Of a stretch of 64,000 nucleotides of DNA, positions 34,201 through 48,508 are shown one piece after another. The stretch comes from Dipylidium caninum (Eukaryota; Platyhelminthes; Cestoda; Cyclophyllidea; Dipylidiidae): the NCBI GenBank assembly GCA_017562135.1, contig QEYB01000368.1, positions 1,426,001-1,490,000 of the forward strand, in the 5' to 3' direction. Position 1 is the first letter of the stretch; each line of letters starts with the position of its first letter. Made by a program: the position numbers and the translations under genes. A model generated the notes under the pieces. The model was not told where the DNA came from. It ran no database searches and saw nothing but the letters and a program-made list of their open reading frames with translations.

Positions 34201-37200
34201 CTTCGCCGCATTAGTGGCAATTAAGAAGGCGTTTTATAAATGGAGGAATCCTAAAGAATTCAGGAGACAGCTCTGAGGGATGTCAGCTGTCGACTTCAAT
34301 TTTCGCTTCTATTCTTCAGCAAGAATCTTCCGCAAAGTCTAAGGGGAGTACGAATACTGTTTACGAATGGCAAACAACGTCCTGACCTCGCTCCATTCTC
34401 ATCATTGCGTCAAAATAATTTTCCTCCCAGTCTTTGGTTGACGCGATTGATGGTTCGTCCGACGACCCATGGAAATTTCATTCTCTTAATCTGTACATAC
34501 AGCGGGCGTAACTAACAAAATGTCATTACTGTGACCTTCGACCGGGGCAGTGAGGTCAAATTTCCACTTCGGGCAATAAATTGGGTGTTAATTCGCTGGA
34601 ACCAAAATATTGCTGTGTAAGTGACTGGCGATGAATATATGATGGAGCATAAAGCACCATTAAAAATAATTAAAATCAAATATGCGATCAAGAAAATTTA
34701 ACGCCACGACCTTATCAAACGCCGTTTTCCCCCACTTTATCCCACCGAGTCGAGGTAACGAGGCTTGCTGGTGAAGAGGCGATTGCGGATGCAGAGGTGG
34801 CCGATCAAGGCGGCACGAAGCCAAAGTGAGGTTGTAAGAGCTCAAGAGAGACACAAGGACACCCACCTCGTCAACATTCATCCACAACTCCCATGTCCAT
34901 TTGATAATTTCGAAGGGAACATTCCAAACATTAATTCATTATTTAACTCTTTTAAGTGGTGAACCACGACTAATCGCGCGTCTTCTCCTGAGTAAATGCC
35001 CCAGAGCGCATTGCGAGCGATTTAAAGTTCTCTGGACTGTAGCCCCAGGTGACAAGCGCTACTCTTTCGCTTGACCGATTACAAGCGCACCTGGAAGGCA
35101 TCCTTTTCCGCAGGTGGAAGGACCGATGTTAACCATGAAAGACAATATACTTCCCTAGACAAAAGCCGCTATTTTTACATGGTCCTACTTAGAAGACGTT
35201 GAGCTTCATGCGCGTTCGGGGTTACTCAGGACCCGACAGGAAGACGAATTACTTGTATGGAGTTTCACGGGTCTCCCAATAATTCGCTTTCACTTCCGTT
35301 GACTGTAAATACACCCTACGGCGACAATACTATAGCCATCGCCCAATAATAGCATAGTCTCAACAGTGATATCCTCCTTTGAGGCAACCTGCTATTCTGG
35401 AAGTGGGACCACTGCCATATTTACCTGAGCCGTTTGAGCAGGCAATCAGAGTTGAGCATTGAAAACACAGAACTGCTCTGGTAAATTTGCAGCTAGTGAC
35501 CCATCGTCTGGATCATCTTTAACATAAATACATCAATCTGCTTACTTTATGACTGGAGTGGGATACCTTTGAGATTACTCTGGTTGGATTTTTCTCAGTT
35601 TAAAGTGGGGTTCCTACTTATTTTGTAGTATGTTTTCGATGAAGCATTTGTTTAAAAGGGGAAGGAGGTGTTTGAATCGCGGTAGCTGGATTGAGACAAG
35701 TAGATGTTTAAGTGAGTGTGCCGCCTTCTGAAGTGTGGTGTCTTGCCTTCCCAGAATTGTGTTCAAAAATGAGTAGAGGAGTTACTTTCACAAAACGGCG
35801 ATAAGTAGGCTACTTCGAAAAGAGGAATGGATTATACCTGTATTCGAGCCTCCTGCAGTTTTGTGGTCTTAGCGAGATCCTCACGACAATAGATATCCGG
35901 ATAATGCGACCTGCGGAAGGCCGACTCCAATTCGTCCAGTTGCTCCTGACTAAATGTTGTCCTGTGTCTTCGGCGAGTCGGGGTGGAGCATATGATGGAG
36001 GTGGCTGACGCGGTGCTAGATGCCTGTGGAAACTGTTGCATCGTTGCAGTAGATGGTGGAGGCGGCGGCGGAGGTGGCACTTGATGGGTATCGATTATCG
36101 TTGAGGTTGTCGGCACTGTGGGTGAAGTAATGGAATTGGTAGAACTGGAGCTGCTCGACTGCAATGGGTTGAGGCAACTCTCCGATTGCGAAAATGTCAA
36201 GAGGCTGCCCGGAGAGAACACCAATGAGGAGGTGGCGGCGCCGGTGCTTGTACTGGTGGGGTTAATCTTAGCTGCAGAGGCGTTGACAGCTGTGTTGGTG
36301 GTGGCGGTGGTAGTGGCGGTGAAGTCGACTGGCGCACTAGATAGAATGCCAATAGATTTGACAGAGGTTGATGTCTTCTGCGACTGCGGAAGACTAACCG
36401 GTGTTGCAGATCTGTCTGTTGGCGAGGTTTGCAGAAGAATCGGGATGGAGGATTGTTCTTCTTCTATCCAGTCGAAAGGAACAAATACCGGTTTAGTGTA
36501 ATAACAAGTGGTCGATGGACTGCCGGCTCACGACATGGACTTTGATATGGACTTAACTTTCGGCAATTGTGTACTAATTCCTTACGGGTATCTCCATATC
36601 GTAAGCGAAGCGGGGAATTTAAGAGGGCCTGTGTATCTCAATTGAGGTGTTTTTACCTGGCATAATCAAACCTTACTTAACGAAGAGCTCCATTTCACGG
36701 AAATATGTCGCGTCCGCCGTCAAGTCGCATGCATCTTAACTGTTGAACAGCTATCTATCGTACACGATCTGTTGAACCGAATGGTAAGGGCCGTGCACAG
36801 TAGAAGTGGGAATTTTTGTAGTAACGTCGATAGGCTTTGAACATCACCTTTGACTCAGCATTTAATGAAACATTTTGCCCAAGACAAGGCGCCTACGTAT
36901 ATTGCGCAAATGGCTCATTTTCGCATGATGTAAGGAACCATTTAAGAATTTATCAGCACTTCAACAGACGTTAATTTCCACTTTCTACTTCTTTTACGGA
37001 ATACTGTGCACACACACAGCTGTAGTCTATGACACGCATAAAACAAAAATACACAAGGTGCCCGCTTGACGTTTCGCCACCTCTCAGACTGTGGGGGTTC
37101 ACAAGCTTGACTCAAGTCGACTTCGCCCCAATTACGAAAGACATTTAGTAGAAGGATTCTATAAAATCCTCGCCTTAGTCCTTCCCCTTGAGATCTCTAT

Positions 37201-38572
37201 CAGGCATCTTTCGCCACGGACTCAAATAAGGCTGACATTTACGTTTCGGATTAACGATTTTTGAGAGGATCCCTTCATAAATAATGGATGCAAATTTCTG
37301 AAACAATGGGGTATAGGAGAATGCGAAAGATGGAGATATGGGAGCAAAAAAAGGCCTAAAGCGAAAGGGTCTCATAAACTGAGCTGACCATTTGTGCCTG
37401 GGCACAAATTCTCCTCCTCACGTGCCAACAAAAATATGTGCATTTACACGTAGACTGATGAGAAAATTGTGAACAGTGAAGCTATACCCGGCTTCTTCAT
37501 TTTTAACATTGTAACTGCTCGACTAGTTCGAACATGCGCACGTGATGAACGAAACACCATCTTCTGACGACACGTGTTGGCCCTCGTTCCTACCCCTGGT
37601 TCAAGAGAGGCTCGTCTCGTCTATTCAGTGGTTGTTTCGTTGACTAAATCAATCGGTTATTGTGTTTACGAGGCAAAAAACCACTAAAACCTGTAATGGT
37701 CCTTTGAAATAGGCCAGTAAAGTAGCCATATTAATTCTCACTTCTTTAAAACGGAGACTTGGTATCCCAATTCTAGAGGCTAATTAGCAGACGTGCTTTA
37801 CTACACTAAACAGCTATGGCGCGATTCTGAAATGTCTCACGGATAATGCTAGTGAGAAGCTGTCATTTGGACACGGCCGAAGGCAAGATTCTGTTCAAAG
37901 TAATTTAGATTCCTCTGGGAGTTTCCTCCCTCTCATTGCAGTGGGAAATCATTTTTTTAATGGACGCAAACCAGTCTCTCCTAAAAATCGGAGCTACTAT
38001 TCGTCAGTATTAAGAAACATTTCAGATTTTCAATTTTTTCGTGTTATGGAATATCAAAATTTGGTGTGGAAGTACCATATTTTCTGCTAATATTCAGTCA
38101 CTAAATTATTATTGTAAAATTAACATTTATATGCGTGATGCTATATGCATTACTATAAATGTTGTTCTCAGCGATCGCAATTTAGGTCGCGATATGGGTG
38201 TTTTTTGAGTTACTGACAAAATATCAAATTATACACTCTTATACTTAACATAAATGTTTGTTTCTGACTTTTCTTGTGATGCCTTTGTTTATGAAAGAGG
38301 AAGTTGATTTCAAACTTGCCTGACGTTGAAGTTCTCCTTAAGGAGGAAGTGCCAACATCTCTTGAACTCATCTGAGCGGGAAGCATAGGTGAATTATTGG
38401 TTGCAGACATTAAGGGTTCGGGTGAAGCGAAATATACGGTACTCGTGGTTGAGGGAGTATCTTCAGCTGAAATTACTTTGCCACTTTCAAACTGATCCAT
38501 ATTTTGATACACATTCGGGACTGCTAGTAATTCCCCTGCGGTGGTGTCAGCTAAGGACATTGTTCGATTCAT
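31025..38572 (-). CDS. PRD-class homeobox gene, Prop1/UNC-42-like
   Basis: Exons: 38572-38320, 36526-35838, 33215-32182 and about 31237-31025. The homeodomain is split after [25 protein letters not shown] and [21 protein letters not shown] in exon 2, [15 protein letters not shown] in exon 3. Gln at position 50 marks a paired-like class; the sequence is closest in memory to UNC-42 and Prop1, neural and pituitary transcription factors. Exon 3 then carries polyQ, a QH-rich stretch, a long acidic run and a tail, but in a different frame from the homeodomain (see finding). Exon 3 ends ATG|GTAAGT and the last exon encodes [16 protein letters not shown], resembling an OAR motif, then a stop. Exon 1 ends in a GC donor (CAG|GCAAGT). 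The acceptors of exon 2 (GTGAG) and of the last exon are weak and less certain. Confidence 0.8.
32182..33215 (-). CDS. Homeobox exon 3: helix 3, polyQ and acidic tail (two frames)
   Basis: After TTTAAG the exon reads [19 protein letters not shown] in phase 0. That frame then gives polyasparagine and ends at a stop at 32886. A second frame gives about 12 glutamines, a histidine-rich stretch, [12 protein letters not shown], a run of acidic residues ([11 protein letters not shown]) and stays open to the GTAAGT donor at 32182. The second frame has ordinary protein character and homopolymers typical of homeobox proteins, so it looks like the true continuation. Confidence 0.7.
33124..33160 (-). repeat. 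CAA/CAG trinucleotide tract
   Basis: Seven CAA/AAC units followed by four to five CAG units on the minus strand. In one frame it encodes polyglutamine and in another asparagine/serine. It sits exactly where the homeobox gene appears to change frame. Confidence 0.9.
35838..36526 (-). CDS. Homeobox exon 2: Ser/Thr-rich arm and most of the homeodomain
   Basis: An open exon of about 230 codons. It starts with a Ser/Thr/Ala-rich region, has a polyserine and a polyproline run (PPPPPPPP), and ends with homeodomain helices 1-2 and the beginning of helix 3. The donor is ATACAG|GTATAA. Splitting the homeodomain at this point of helix 3 is common in PRD-class genes. Confidence 0.85.
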
Positions 38573-41500
38573 CCGTGGTCCGAGCGCACCTTTTGTTCTA
38601 GATCGATTGTCCCTCACACGTCACGTCTGGTTTAGATATGATATTGCGATCCGGATTCCGCTTATACGATGAGAAAGGTTCAAATTTAGGGCTACCGAAG
38701 ACGGAAGATTTTAATTGGTTTTTACGGGTGACAGTCTATTGGCTGTCCCATAAACGCGTGCTCAGCTGCCGATCGATAGGCTTACCGCTTACGCTTCACT
38801 TCTGATTGGTGAATTTACGGATTTAGCTTAGGCGAATGACATGCGAAGATGAGCGTGTGTGTGTAAAAATCAAAATTTTGGGTCTCCAGAATTGTGACAA
38901 GTGACTTCTTGAAATCAAAGAGTTGTCTCACAGGCGCTAGTTTATCTATTAATCCCAGTGCAATAAAAGTAGTTATGTTACCTTCTCAACGAAATTATTT
39001 TAACCACATTAACGTTCTCATAACAAGACCGGCTTGTAATAGAAACAAGAGTAAATTTGATAAAAGAAATGAACTTGGAACAATGTTTATGAACAACTTG
39101 GGTTGATTCCAACCTCACCCCCCTGAATTTTGATTATTTTTACTGTTTACCAGACTAGATATCAAATTAATTGAGGTCATGAATGAAGGAAAGTCTAACT
39201 TATGTAAACTTGGGTTTAACCGTTTTTCCTGAACTCTTAGGTCCTCAACATAGTCCAAATGTTATTCTCCTCATATATCCTCTAAAATATGTGGTACTGA
39301 CAGAAAGAGAGATGAAAAATGTAATAGTGAGGACGCATTGCGTGTAGGTGAGCGTGTCTATTATTTCAGCCTGTAGAGAGTACCTCTTTCCAAATGATTG
39401 ATGGATAACTCGTTCGACCACAGTAGTAGACTATAAAAGAAGTCAAAAAGATGCAAACGCATGGCTAGTTAAAAATAATAGGCGGGTAAGGCGACCAGTA
39501 TTATTATAAAAGCCTTCTTGAGAAAGAGACACCTGTTAGAACTTGTATTAACCTACAATTATTGGCGCAATTAAACGATGGAGACCATCCACACGATCTT
39601 TGTGAGCATTAGTGAATGGGTAAGTGCCGCTTCCTCCCATTACTCCCAAGTTTCTCTAATTGAATTCATCAAATAGTTCCTCAATTAGGAAGACCTGGTA
39701 ACAGTTCGGAGGGCAGGTCTCATGGTACTCGTTGACGGATTTTAAGGTAAATCAACTCGGGAGGTCGGATGAATGGACCTACTTCACATTAGTCTTTTAA
39801 GCCGGATCAACGGGGTTCAAGACGCTAGTAAAAGATAGAGCTTCTGCTTTTATCGTTTGCATTTCGGTGGCAAAGTATCGCATGATGGCTCCCATCACTT
39901 GACTGAAAGCCAGTAACGGAGCCACGTGCACCATCCCAGACGAAACCTAACTATTTCGCGTGGTAACAGGCTCCTTTTAGATGCGGCGACTAACCGCTCG
40001 CGTTGCAGGTGCCTGATGTCCGAACTATCAGCGAAAAGGAGGTAGAAAAGGCCTGCTTTTATTTAAGATAATAATGACTATACTTTCTGTAGTGAGATTG
40101 AAAAAGGAGCACGCGAGGAGAAGTTACGCTGGGAGAAACGTTTTCCCGTCTCGGTTTAATATTAATCCTGAAGCTCAAAGCATTTGTTAAATTGAAGGTA
40201 GAAAATCTGGAAGCGAATAATTTATTACTATTTCCCATGGAGAAGTCGAGTAGACTTATTATTGTTCCTGTCATTCTCTCTTACCAATCAAACGGACCTC
40301 CAGGGAAGGATATACGAGAGTAAGATTAACACCATATTTTGGTGTGAAGTTGCACTACTTTGATTAATTTTCCTGCGAGGTGACAACCTGCAGAAGGAGC
40401 GTTTTTTACGAATTTTCGATCGCATACGTGCACAACAATACATACGCACAAGTCAGCTGCCACACCGCGCTCGTGAGACATACGGATTGGCAGTAACGTG
40501 GGAACAGCAGAGAAGACTGAGCGGCTGAGACGAATTCCACTGAATCCAGGAATTTTTGCCAAGCAGATCCTCCATCGCTTCGGATAGACTCATGGGAGGC
40601 GCGCTTTTAGGCTACGTGGACATTTGCGGAGAAACATGCCGAAGAGGGCGTGTGCCCTGCGTGGGTTACCACATTGAGATGAATGGTCAATTCACAACTT
40701 TGCGGACTGATGAGTGGGTTTCTCCGCTCATTTGGCATTGGTGGGGTGTTCGACGCCGTGGCCTGGACGAAGGGGGCGCTGGACACCCACGGAGCCGGGA
40801 GCGCGCCGACTCCGGCGGGCCGTCGCCCTCGTGCGGAGGAGGCGCGAGGGCCCGGCTGCGTGCGGCTCGCCGCTCGCGGGGCGCAGGACGCGGGGTCGAG
40901 ACGCACGACTGGCCGTGTCAGTCAGGGCGCCTTCACCGCCTAATCGATTCGCCGAGTGAGTCGGAAGGTGCGTCATCGGTGGTTGCCGAAACAACCACGC
41001 AGCCGACAAACGCGCTCGCTTCGTGCTCTGCTAACGAAACACCTGTTAGTAATAATGAGCCACGAGACAATCGTTGCAAAATAGTCGATAAGCCCCGATG
41101 ACGCATGCGCGCGTGCGACCGACGGGGGGGGCGGGCGGGGGGGGACAAAGTGGGTGGAATGAGGCTCTCGGCGACACGGGAGACGAGCCGCGGCCTGCGC
41201 CAGCCCCGAGGGTCTTCCCCTCGCAGCCGTCCCGGCACTGGGGCGGCCGAGAGGCGCGTCGTCGAGATGAAGGCAACCGGGGGCCTGCGAACGCTGCATA
41301 TGCATCCCCTCTCCGCGGAAAACCATTTCTGCCTAGAGTCTGTGTTCACCATTTTCGCCTGGCGTCAACATTCCGCTTCCTTCCCCTTGATTTACCACCG
41401 ATCCCGCAACATCAAACATTTACGATAACAACGCATGACATCCAACGCGCGGTAGGTGCATGGGGTGGCGACAAATTCATAGCCCAAAGTGTGCGTTTTC

Positions 41501-42542
41501 AGTTGATCTCTCCAACCGCAACGGGCTTCGCGGTTAATTGCAACTCAGCCTCAATTCACACCTCATGCCACACTCCCGGTCTTATTCCCGCAGTTGTTTT
41601 GGGGCCGCAGCGGGAGAGGGCCCAGTCCCGCCTTACACGCCGCACGAAGTGGTTATGACTACCTGGCTGAAAATGTCATCTGAGCAACCTCGGCGAAATT
41701 CCCTGTCTTCCCTGATGGGTATAAAGTCCCGCGGGGTGGCCCGTCGCGCAACCGAGTTGTCATCACGTGAACCCCTTTTGCGTCCCCAGCTCGGCTCGAA
41801 TTTCGCGAACACCGTCTCCAGCACTCCTCCAGGTGCGAGGGGCAATACTCAACTCTTGACCACATGGGAAACAGCGTTGATTTCCCCATTCAAGCGACAC
41901 CACTGAGCGTGGAGGCTCCTAACCATGACACGCAGTAGTGACTGGGAGAAGGAGCCCGTGTCAAAATTGTGGGGGCACATTTTGACGCCAGAGGAATGTA
42001 GCTTAAACAGGCACCCGCCGGAATTAAGAATGTAATGTCGTCTTGAGGAGGAAAGACACATCGGCGAGATTTTATCCAGCCTAATTCGATTAATGCAGCA
42101 GTCGTTGAGAGGCGAAATGGTCAGATGGTGTCAAAGCTACGCGGAAAAGGCCGCCCTGAGAGAGGGAGCCTCACCTTGCCGCCAGCCCCCGCCTGATACG
42201 CCCTTGCCTATCGACGCACACGTCAGGGGCTCAGGCAGCTTTCCACCCTCTTCCAACGGAGCCATTCTGACGCGCCTCTCCCTCCCCGTAATGCATGACT
42301 ACGGTTGTTTACGTGCGTCTGGTGAGTGGGGAGAGTCGAGCAGCAGGACCATCACGGCAATCTTCACAGACACTGTTGCTTGTTAGCGTGACCTCCACCG
42401 CTACGTGGAGGGAGGCTGCTGTCGGCGCAATGCGCTGACAGTCTGAGGGGATGAGGGGAGACCGTCGTTCACATTAAGCGGACCACCACATTTCTCCCCC
42501 CTGTTGGCAGCCCGAAGTAAGGACGTGATGGTGCTCAGTGGG

Positions 42543-42562
42543 GTGTGTGTGTGTGTGTGTGT
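42543..42562. repeat. GT microsatellite
   Basis: About ten tandem GT units in otherwise unique non-coding DNA. Confidence 0.9.
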
Positions 42563-44457
42563 GACTGAATTGCACTCGAAAAATGAACCAAAGAAAGGGG
42601 CCAGTTAACTCCTGCGCTACCCTAAAAAAAGGGAAACAAAAAACGCCTGGTCAGCCGAAATAGACGAGATTCGACGCGGTGTGCCCACCGACTTGACCAA
42701 TTCAGGCCAAAACATCCCGAGGAGAAGCGGTTGTCGTTTCAGCAGGCAAGAACTGATGGACCACGGTTGTCCAATTCCTCGCTACAAATGACATTTTGAG
42801 CAGTTGAGCACCGAATCAGAAAGGGGCGATTTTTGGTGGTGCGATGCCGTCTTGGTAAGTGGGCGCTTCATTCATTTGACAGTCCTCTTGTTGCCTCTGT
42901 GGGTTCAGCTTCATCGCCGAGCGCGGGTAACGTGATTTAGGCAGAGAGTCTGCCTTCTGAGCCGACGGGAGTTAATTCATGGCACTCGGGAACAGTCAAG
43001 GGCGCAAAAGGGGAAATGCGTGGTGCCGGAGAGAATCGGTGTCATCGCCGCGTCAGACATAGCATCGCTCAACGGTCCTGGCAAATCTTGAGTGACGAAA
43101 AGTGAGACTTGCGTAGGAGAGAGTTAAGAGGGGCGAAAAATACACTAAACGCAGGGCAGTTGATTTCCGTGAGGACCGACGGGCGCGGAGCTACGACAAA
43201 GCGGGACAATTGGCGAATGCGCGCTTCCTCCGGTACGGACGCGAGTGACAATTAGGCCAGGAGACGTCCGGTCGCATCATGTGAGCCTAATCTGCCCGAC
43301 GGGTGTCGGTTCAAGCGCACCCGGACGGGCACGAAGATGCCGCCGAGGCCGTTCGGACGAACGCTCCCCTTTCTCACCGCCAACTGTGGGGCAGATAAGT
43401 GGAGTCCGTGGATAACCGCGGCACGGATGCCGTTCGCCTTTCATCGCGGGCAGTAAGTCGCCCCGAAATACGCGAACGGCTGGCATCGCCGCTTCCTCGC
43501 GGAGGCGCTCCCATTCGTGGGTTCAGCGCCGCGTGCCTCGCAGTGGCCCATTCACAGGCACAAGTTGTGCTCCTCCAGGAGTCTTCGAACCTCGTTAGCA
43601 CGGCCAACTGACTTCTGCCGCGGGCATTGTTCGTGGACGTCTCTCACTCGGGTGCAGAGCATTTTCCCACACTTGGTGTCAGCTTTCTCCACTTCTGCAC
43701 TTTGGGGAACAGCGCACGCCATGAACCAGAAGTGGTCGTCACAATGACCCGCTCACGGGCTTCCAGCCTTGGGTGCAATACATCGCTCACCCGGCTAGAC
43801 GAGCACCAGACGAAGGCTTACTTCGAAGTTTTCAACGTCTCAAATCAATAAATGGGTAAACCGTCTAGCCAGAGTGCCTTGCCAATGACCAAAGTCCCTT
43901 AAAATTCATGAGGTTTTGCCTCATAGTCGAATGTAGCGCAGGAAGAGCCTAATTTCGGCCTTGGGCATTCGAGAGGGAGTTCCCACACCGGCCTCAGATG
44001 TAAACCGCGAGCCCCTCAACACTTTCTGTTGAGAGGAAACATGGCTTCCGACGGTGACAAACTGTCTCTTTGACAGCTGCGAGGAGATCTTTCACTTCAA
44101 AGCATGGCAAATGCCTCGGCGAGGAATTAGTTTACGCCTGATCCAGACGTGGAATGTGAGGAGGGCGCCATCCTTGGATAGTGCCGCTCGCGACAAGACG
44201 TTTGCGCAAGGCAAAAGTGCCCTCTGAGTAGGCACCCGACCCCGATGCCACTGCACTTACGGGGCTTCTGGGCGTTGCTGAAGGCTCGACGCAGGTGGAA
44301 ATGGCACGCAGCGCGGGGAAGACTGTGTGCGAAACGCCTCCCCTCGCCGTGTGCGACTTGTTGTGCGGTCATCGCATGCTCGAAGTCGCAGATAACTTCG
44401 AGCGTAAGTCGTATTCATTATTCAAATATGGACGAAATAATGTATTCGTTCATCGCC

Positions 44458-44473
44458 AGAGAGAGAGAGAGGA
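44458..44473. repeat. Short GA microsatellite
   Basis: About seven GA units in non-coding DNA. Confidence 0.8.
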
Positions 44474-47072
44474 GTAGCTTCCCTCCGAGTTCCCATTGTC
44501 TCGGTGCCCAAATGTTCGCTTCACACCTCGCCTCACACAACATAATTGAGGCCTCCTCGTCATTACTTAGTACATAATTGCGCTAATTCATAATTTATTC
44601 ATTAAAAGTAGTGGGAGCCCATAACTGCTTACGCCTTTGTTGCCTCGACTTGGCTTCGGTACACTAGGCACTGAAGCACTTGACTGCCGACGGAGAGGGA
44701 GATGAAAAACGTCAAGACAGTCGCATTAAACGCTGGCGTGTCGCGAGGTTTCGGTATAATCTGATCAAACATATGCCAATTAACAGAAGCCTGATTAGGC
44801 TGCTCAAACATTTCACAGTTTCAGCCATTAAATGCGCTCTGCGTTTATAATAACAAGGAAAGTGGTGCCTCGTCTGGTGATGATTAAAGGCAGTCAAAGC
44901 GTACTCCTGTTGTGGTGTGTGCCTGTTTGCGTCAGAGCACCGCCTGTTTGCGTAACGTGCCCCGTTTGCAAAGCGTGCCGGTTGAGGCAGTCGTCGGCGG
45001 CGGGGCGTGAGCGCCCACGCGGAGCAGTCGTGGACCCCGCCGCCCCCCCCCCTGCGCGCTCGGGGCGGAGGTGTCACCCGCTCCGTTTGCACGACCGCGT
45101 TCGCTAGCACCCCGCGCCTCGCTGGTGTGGCCGTTGGGGCCATCTTCCTCCACCTCCTTCCTCAAGCGAAGCGGAAGAGTCACTCGTCGACCTGGCGAAG
45201 GGCCTGGAGGCCCGACGAGGCCCGACGCCAGCTAGGAAGTGGGCCGTGCTTCATGGCGAAAATGCCAGGCCCCGCAGAGGAGCCATTTGCCTTTCGACGG
45301 ACACCGCGAACACAGCGCACAGCACTAAAGGGGCTTAAAATGGCTGGACGATTGGTGACGCCTCGCCAGAAGAGTGCTCTAAATGGGGTCCTTTCATCTA
45401 GCAGACGTCTGAGCGGCAGCCTGCACCCTGCAACCGTGCGTCTACTGCTCCGCGATAAGTAGGCAGAAAGAGGTTAGCGGGAGCGGAGGCCACGGGCCGG
45501 CGGGGGAAGAGCGGAGAGCGCACGAGACGCCGCTTTTCCCTCGACCAGTTAAATAGGGACTTTCCTCGAACTGCCCGAACCTTTCGACCGACAGTCGCCG
45601 ACCAGGGACGCACATTTTCCACTTGCGGGCAAACTCTCATCGAGCCAAAATGACGATTGGCTGCAAGGCCAACACTTCGATGGACGAGGAACGCGGACAC
45701 AGGACTTCTGACGGCATGCGTCGCCACGACAGGATGATCTGCTGTAGCGGTCGTGACGGAACCGGAGCCTCGAGAACTCTCCCTCCCCCCTCGCTTCCAG
45801 CTGAGCATGCAACAGGTCTCCCCAAAATTTCTCTGCCCAGGGCCGAGCCTTCCCCTCCCTTTCCGAATGGCCGGGGCTGTCTTGTCATATAGGCGGGCAG
45901 AGGTGGGCTTTGACGTAGCATGGACTTGAGCCACGTCAGGTATTTGTGTGCCATGACTGATCTTCTTGGAGGCATTAAGACGGCAAACGGGCCCGCGGAC
46001 CTCCGGTACAACCAAACCACACCACCCGCAAAGGTCCCCAGTATCACTTCATCGGTGCAAGTGACGGCTGCACCTTTCTTGCCCAGTGTTCATCAACTCC
46101 AAGTGGAACTCCGCATTTCAGTGTGCAAAGGCGGCGGACAGAGAATTCATAAACCGCCTTTGAACGCTGTCAAGGCGAATGGACGCCTCGGCGAGGTAAA
46201 GATGAAAAGTTATTCACGTAGGCTCATTGAAACAAAGCTACTGCAAGGGAAACGTAATTCGTCGGTTTGTGTAGCAACAAGAGATTCCCCTGAAACAAAA
46301 CGAAGTGGGCAGCCGCAAGTAGCATGGAAAATGCGCAAATGCCTTCGGCAAGTTGACGATTTATGTCGACCCATTCTGCCTGATGTGAATACAAAAGGGC
46401 AAAGTGGGAGGCCTGGACAGATAACGTTAACCCTCGACCTCCCTGCGGGTCATCGGTAGACGCGATTTAAATTTGATTAGCTCAGGTAAGGCAAATAAGG
46501 GGCATTCCGACATACCAAATTTGTTTCCTCATCCGTAGTTCCGGTAGTGAGGTGGAGATACAAGTAAGAGGGTGGCATGGAGGCGAGGGGAAGCGGGACG
46601 GAACTCGTTGAAACCTCGATGAGCCAATGGGGCAGGAGACTAGTGTCGCTTTGCCCAAGGCCCAACCAATGGACAGGCGTGCGGGGGGAGGGGAGGGGGG
46701 GGTGTGAAGGGCACGTGGATGTGGGGAAATTCCACGCTTTTGTTCCGATTGGACAATTTGCAGCTTCGACGATCCATCATTTTATGAGGAGGAACAAACA
46801 AATACGCAGTAAGATTGAGGTCCTCTGTCAAAGTGGTGCTTTTCTGCAAATAACTTTTGAGACTTCCATGGCATTGTACACACAGGCCCCACTTTGATGG
46901 CGAAAAGTTGACACTTCCAAACTTGCCTCTTTCCGGTAATCTCTGGGAAAAGTTGGACAGAAGTGGCTCGCTACATATGAAATGACACTGTTTTGAGAGT
47001 AGGTGGAAAGACTACATACGCCGAGCGCTTATGCGCTCACAGGCGGCGCCACGTGAAGCGTTTCTTAGTCTG

Positions 47073-48508
47073 TCAGAGAACAGCCACTTTAGGACAAAGG
47101 CGGTTGGGGAGCTGGCTTTTCCGGACTGAGACTGGAGGGGCGGGGACCGAGGGCGTGAGTTGGGGTGGGCTCTCATCCTCAGGTGGGCTGTCCGAATGAG
47201 CTTCGCATAGACCCGAGGAAGGAGGTTTCGGAGCTTTATCGCCCCCCTGGCAGTGGCGTTGTGCCTTCACCCCTCCAGCAGGGGGAAGCTGATTTGCCTT
47301 TGAGCGACTAAGCTGCCAACTGCACTGGGGCGGACTCGGGGAAGCCGTTCCGCCGATCATCTCACCTACTGACCTGATCCTACCCACAGCGGTGGCGAAC
47401 CATCGCCTCAGGAAGCACGAAATGCCTTGAGTTGAGGCATGCGCCGATGAGCTCTCCACTGAATCAGTCGACCCATTGTGAGATGCTCCTGAGTGTCTCG
47501 GAGTTTCTCTCACAGGTCAATTCGAGTCAATCAACTGTTCAAATAACGCGTATATTTGTCCTCTTCCCGCCCGCTTTGAAGCAGGTGCTCCGATCTTTCA
47601 AAGGCCTCGTCTCCAACGTCGTGTGAAATTGTTGAATCATAGTTTGACTTAACCGGTACAATAAACAGAGGAAAGAGTTGAGAGGTTAGGAAGTTTATTC
47701 CCTAATGTTAATCAGTTTATTGCAGCAGGTTCATGCGACGATGAAGCAGCAAATCTCGGCACAGGGAGGCGATGTTCAACGGAGGACGACTAGCATAATT
47801 GAATTTATCCACTTACCTCAGGTGGGACGCAGCCGCGATTGGAGGGCTGCGCGCGCCTCCCTGGGAGCGGTCTGCAGGCATAACAAACGCCCTGCCTCAT
47901 TCACAGGCAATGATGATCAAATTAAATTATCTCAGTCGCGAACTGCTCCCCACCCTCTTGCGGAAACAAAAATGTGCCAAAGAGAAAAATCCTACTCACT
48001 AGATTACTTCAGGATGCGTTTTGCGATAACCCCACGGGGACTCGGCTGCAGACGGCAAAGCCTTGGAAACACCGTTATTGAGGACGGTCGTGAAAAGTGG
48101 CGACGACGCCATCAAACGAAAAGCAATGGAGGGGTCAGAAGGCGTTTCAACTAAACTACTAGAGGAAACATCCGAGTAGACACATCTCTGGTCTTGCGGT
48201 TGCCCGCCCTGCCCCGGTGAATTTAGACCAGTGGAGAAGACACCGCGCCGCGTGTTCGGATAAGTCCGAAGTGCCTTCCACGTGGATTCATCAGCATTGT
48301 CATTTCTACCATTTTGGATGCTCCACGTGACGAGAAAATTAAATTGCCCTTGGGGGCACTCATGTTGAGACAGTCGCGGCTGTAGCCTCGGGGTTGGGTG
48401 CCCCCCTCCAAGAGAGCCTGTGTCCCCAGCCTTCCCCCCTACCCGCACCCCCTTGGTGGTCGCGTGGGCAAGGCGGGGGCGGTGGTGGCGGCGGCGCGCA
48501 TGGGTCAA
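47073..48508 (-). CDS. Possible coding segments, unjoined
   Basis: Two minus-strand open frames, 48508-47999 and 47513-47073, read like moderately polar protein. The first includes STWKALRTYPNTRRGVF and SSSSLVETPSDPSIAFRL and ends near a donor-like GAA|GTAATC. The second is rich in Pro/Ser (SPPEDESPPQLTPSVP). I recognise no family and found no convincing acceptor between them. They may be exons of an unknown gene or chance frames in GC-rich DNA. Confidence 0.18.

Noticed and set aside
36118..36501. 127-codon plus-strand frame
   Set aside because: Antisense shadow of homeobox exon 2.
40556..41658. Frames of 181 and 186 codons on the plus strand
   Set aside because: They lie in a GC-rich island with competing minus-strand frames; sequence is Arg/Gly/Pro-rich without a domain or splice chain.
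45398..46459. 205-codon minus frame and 179-codon plus frame
   Set aside because: Overlapping frames in GC-rich DNA; no recognisable motif in either.
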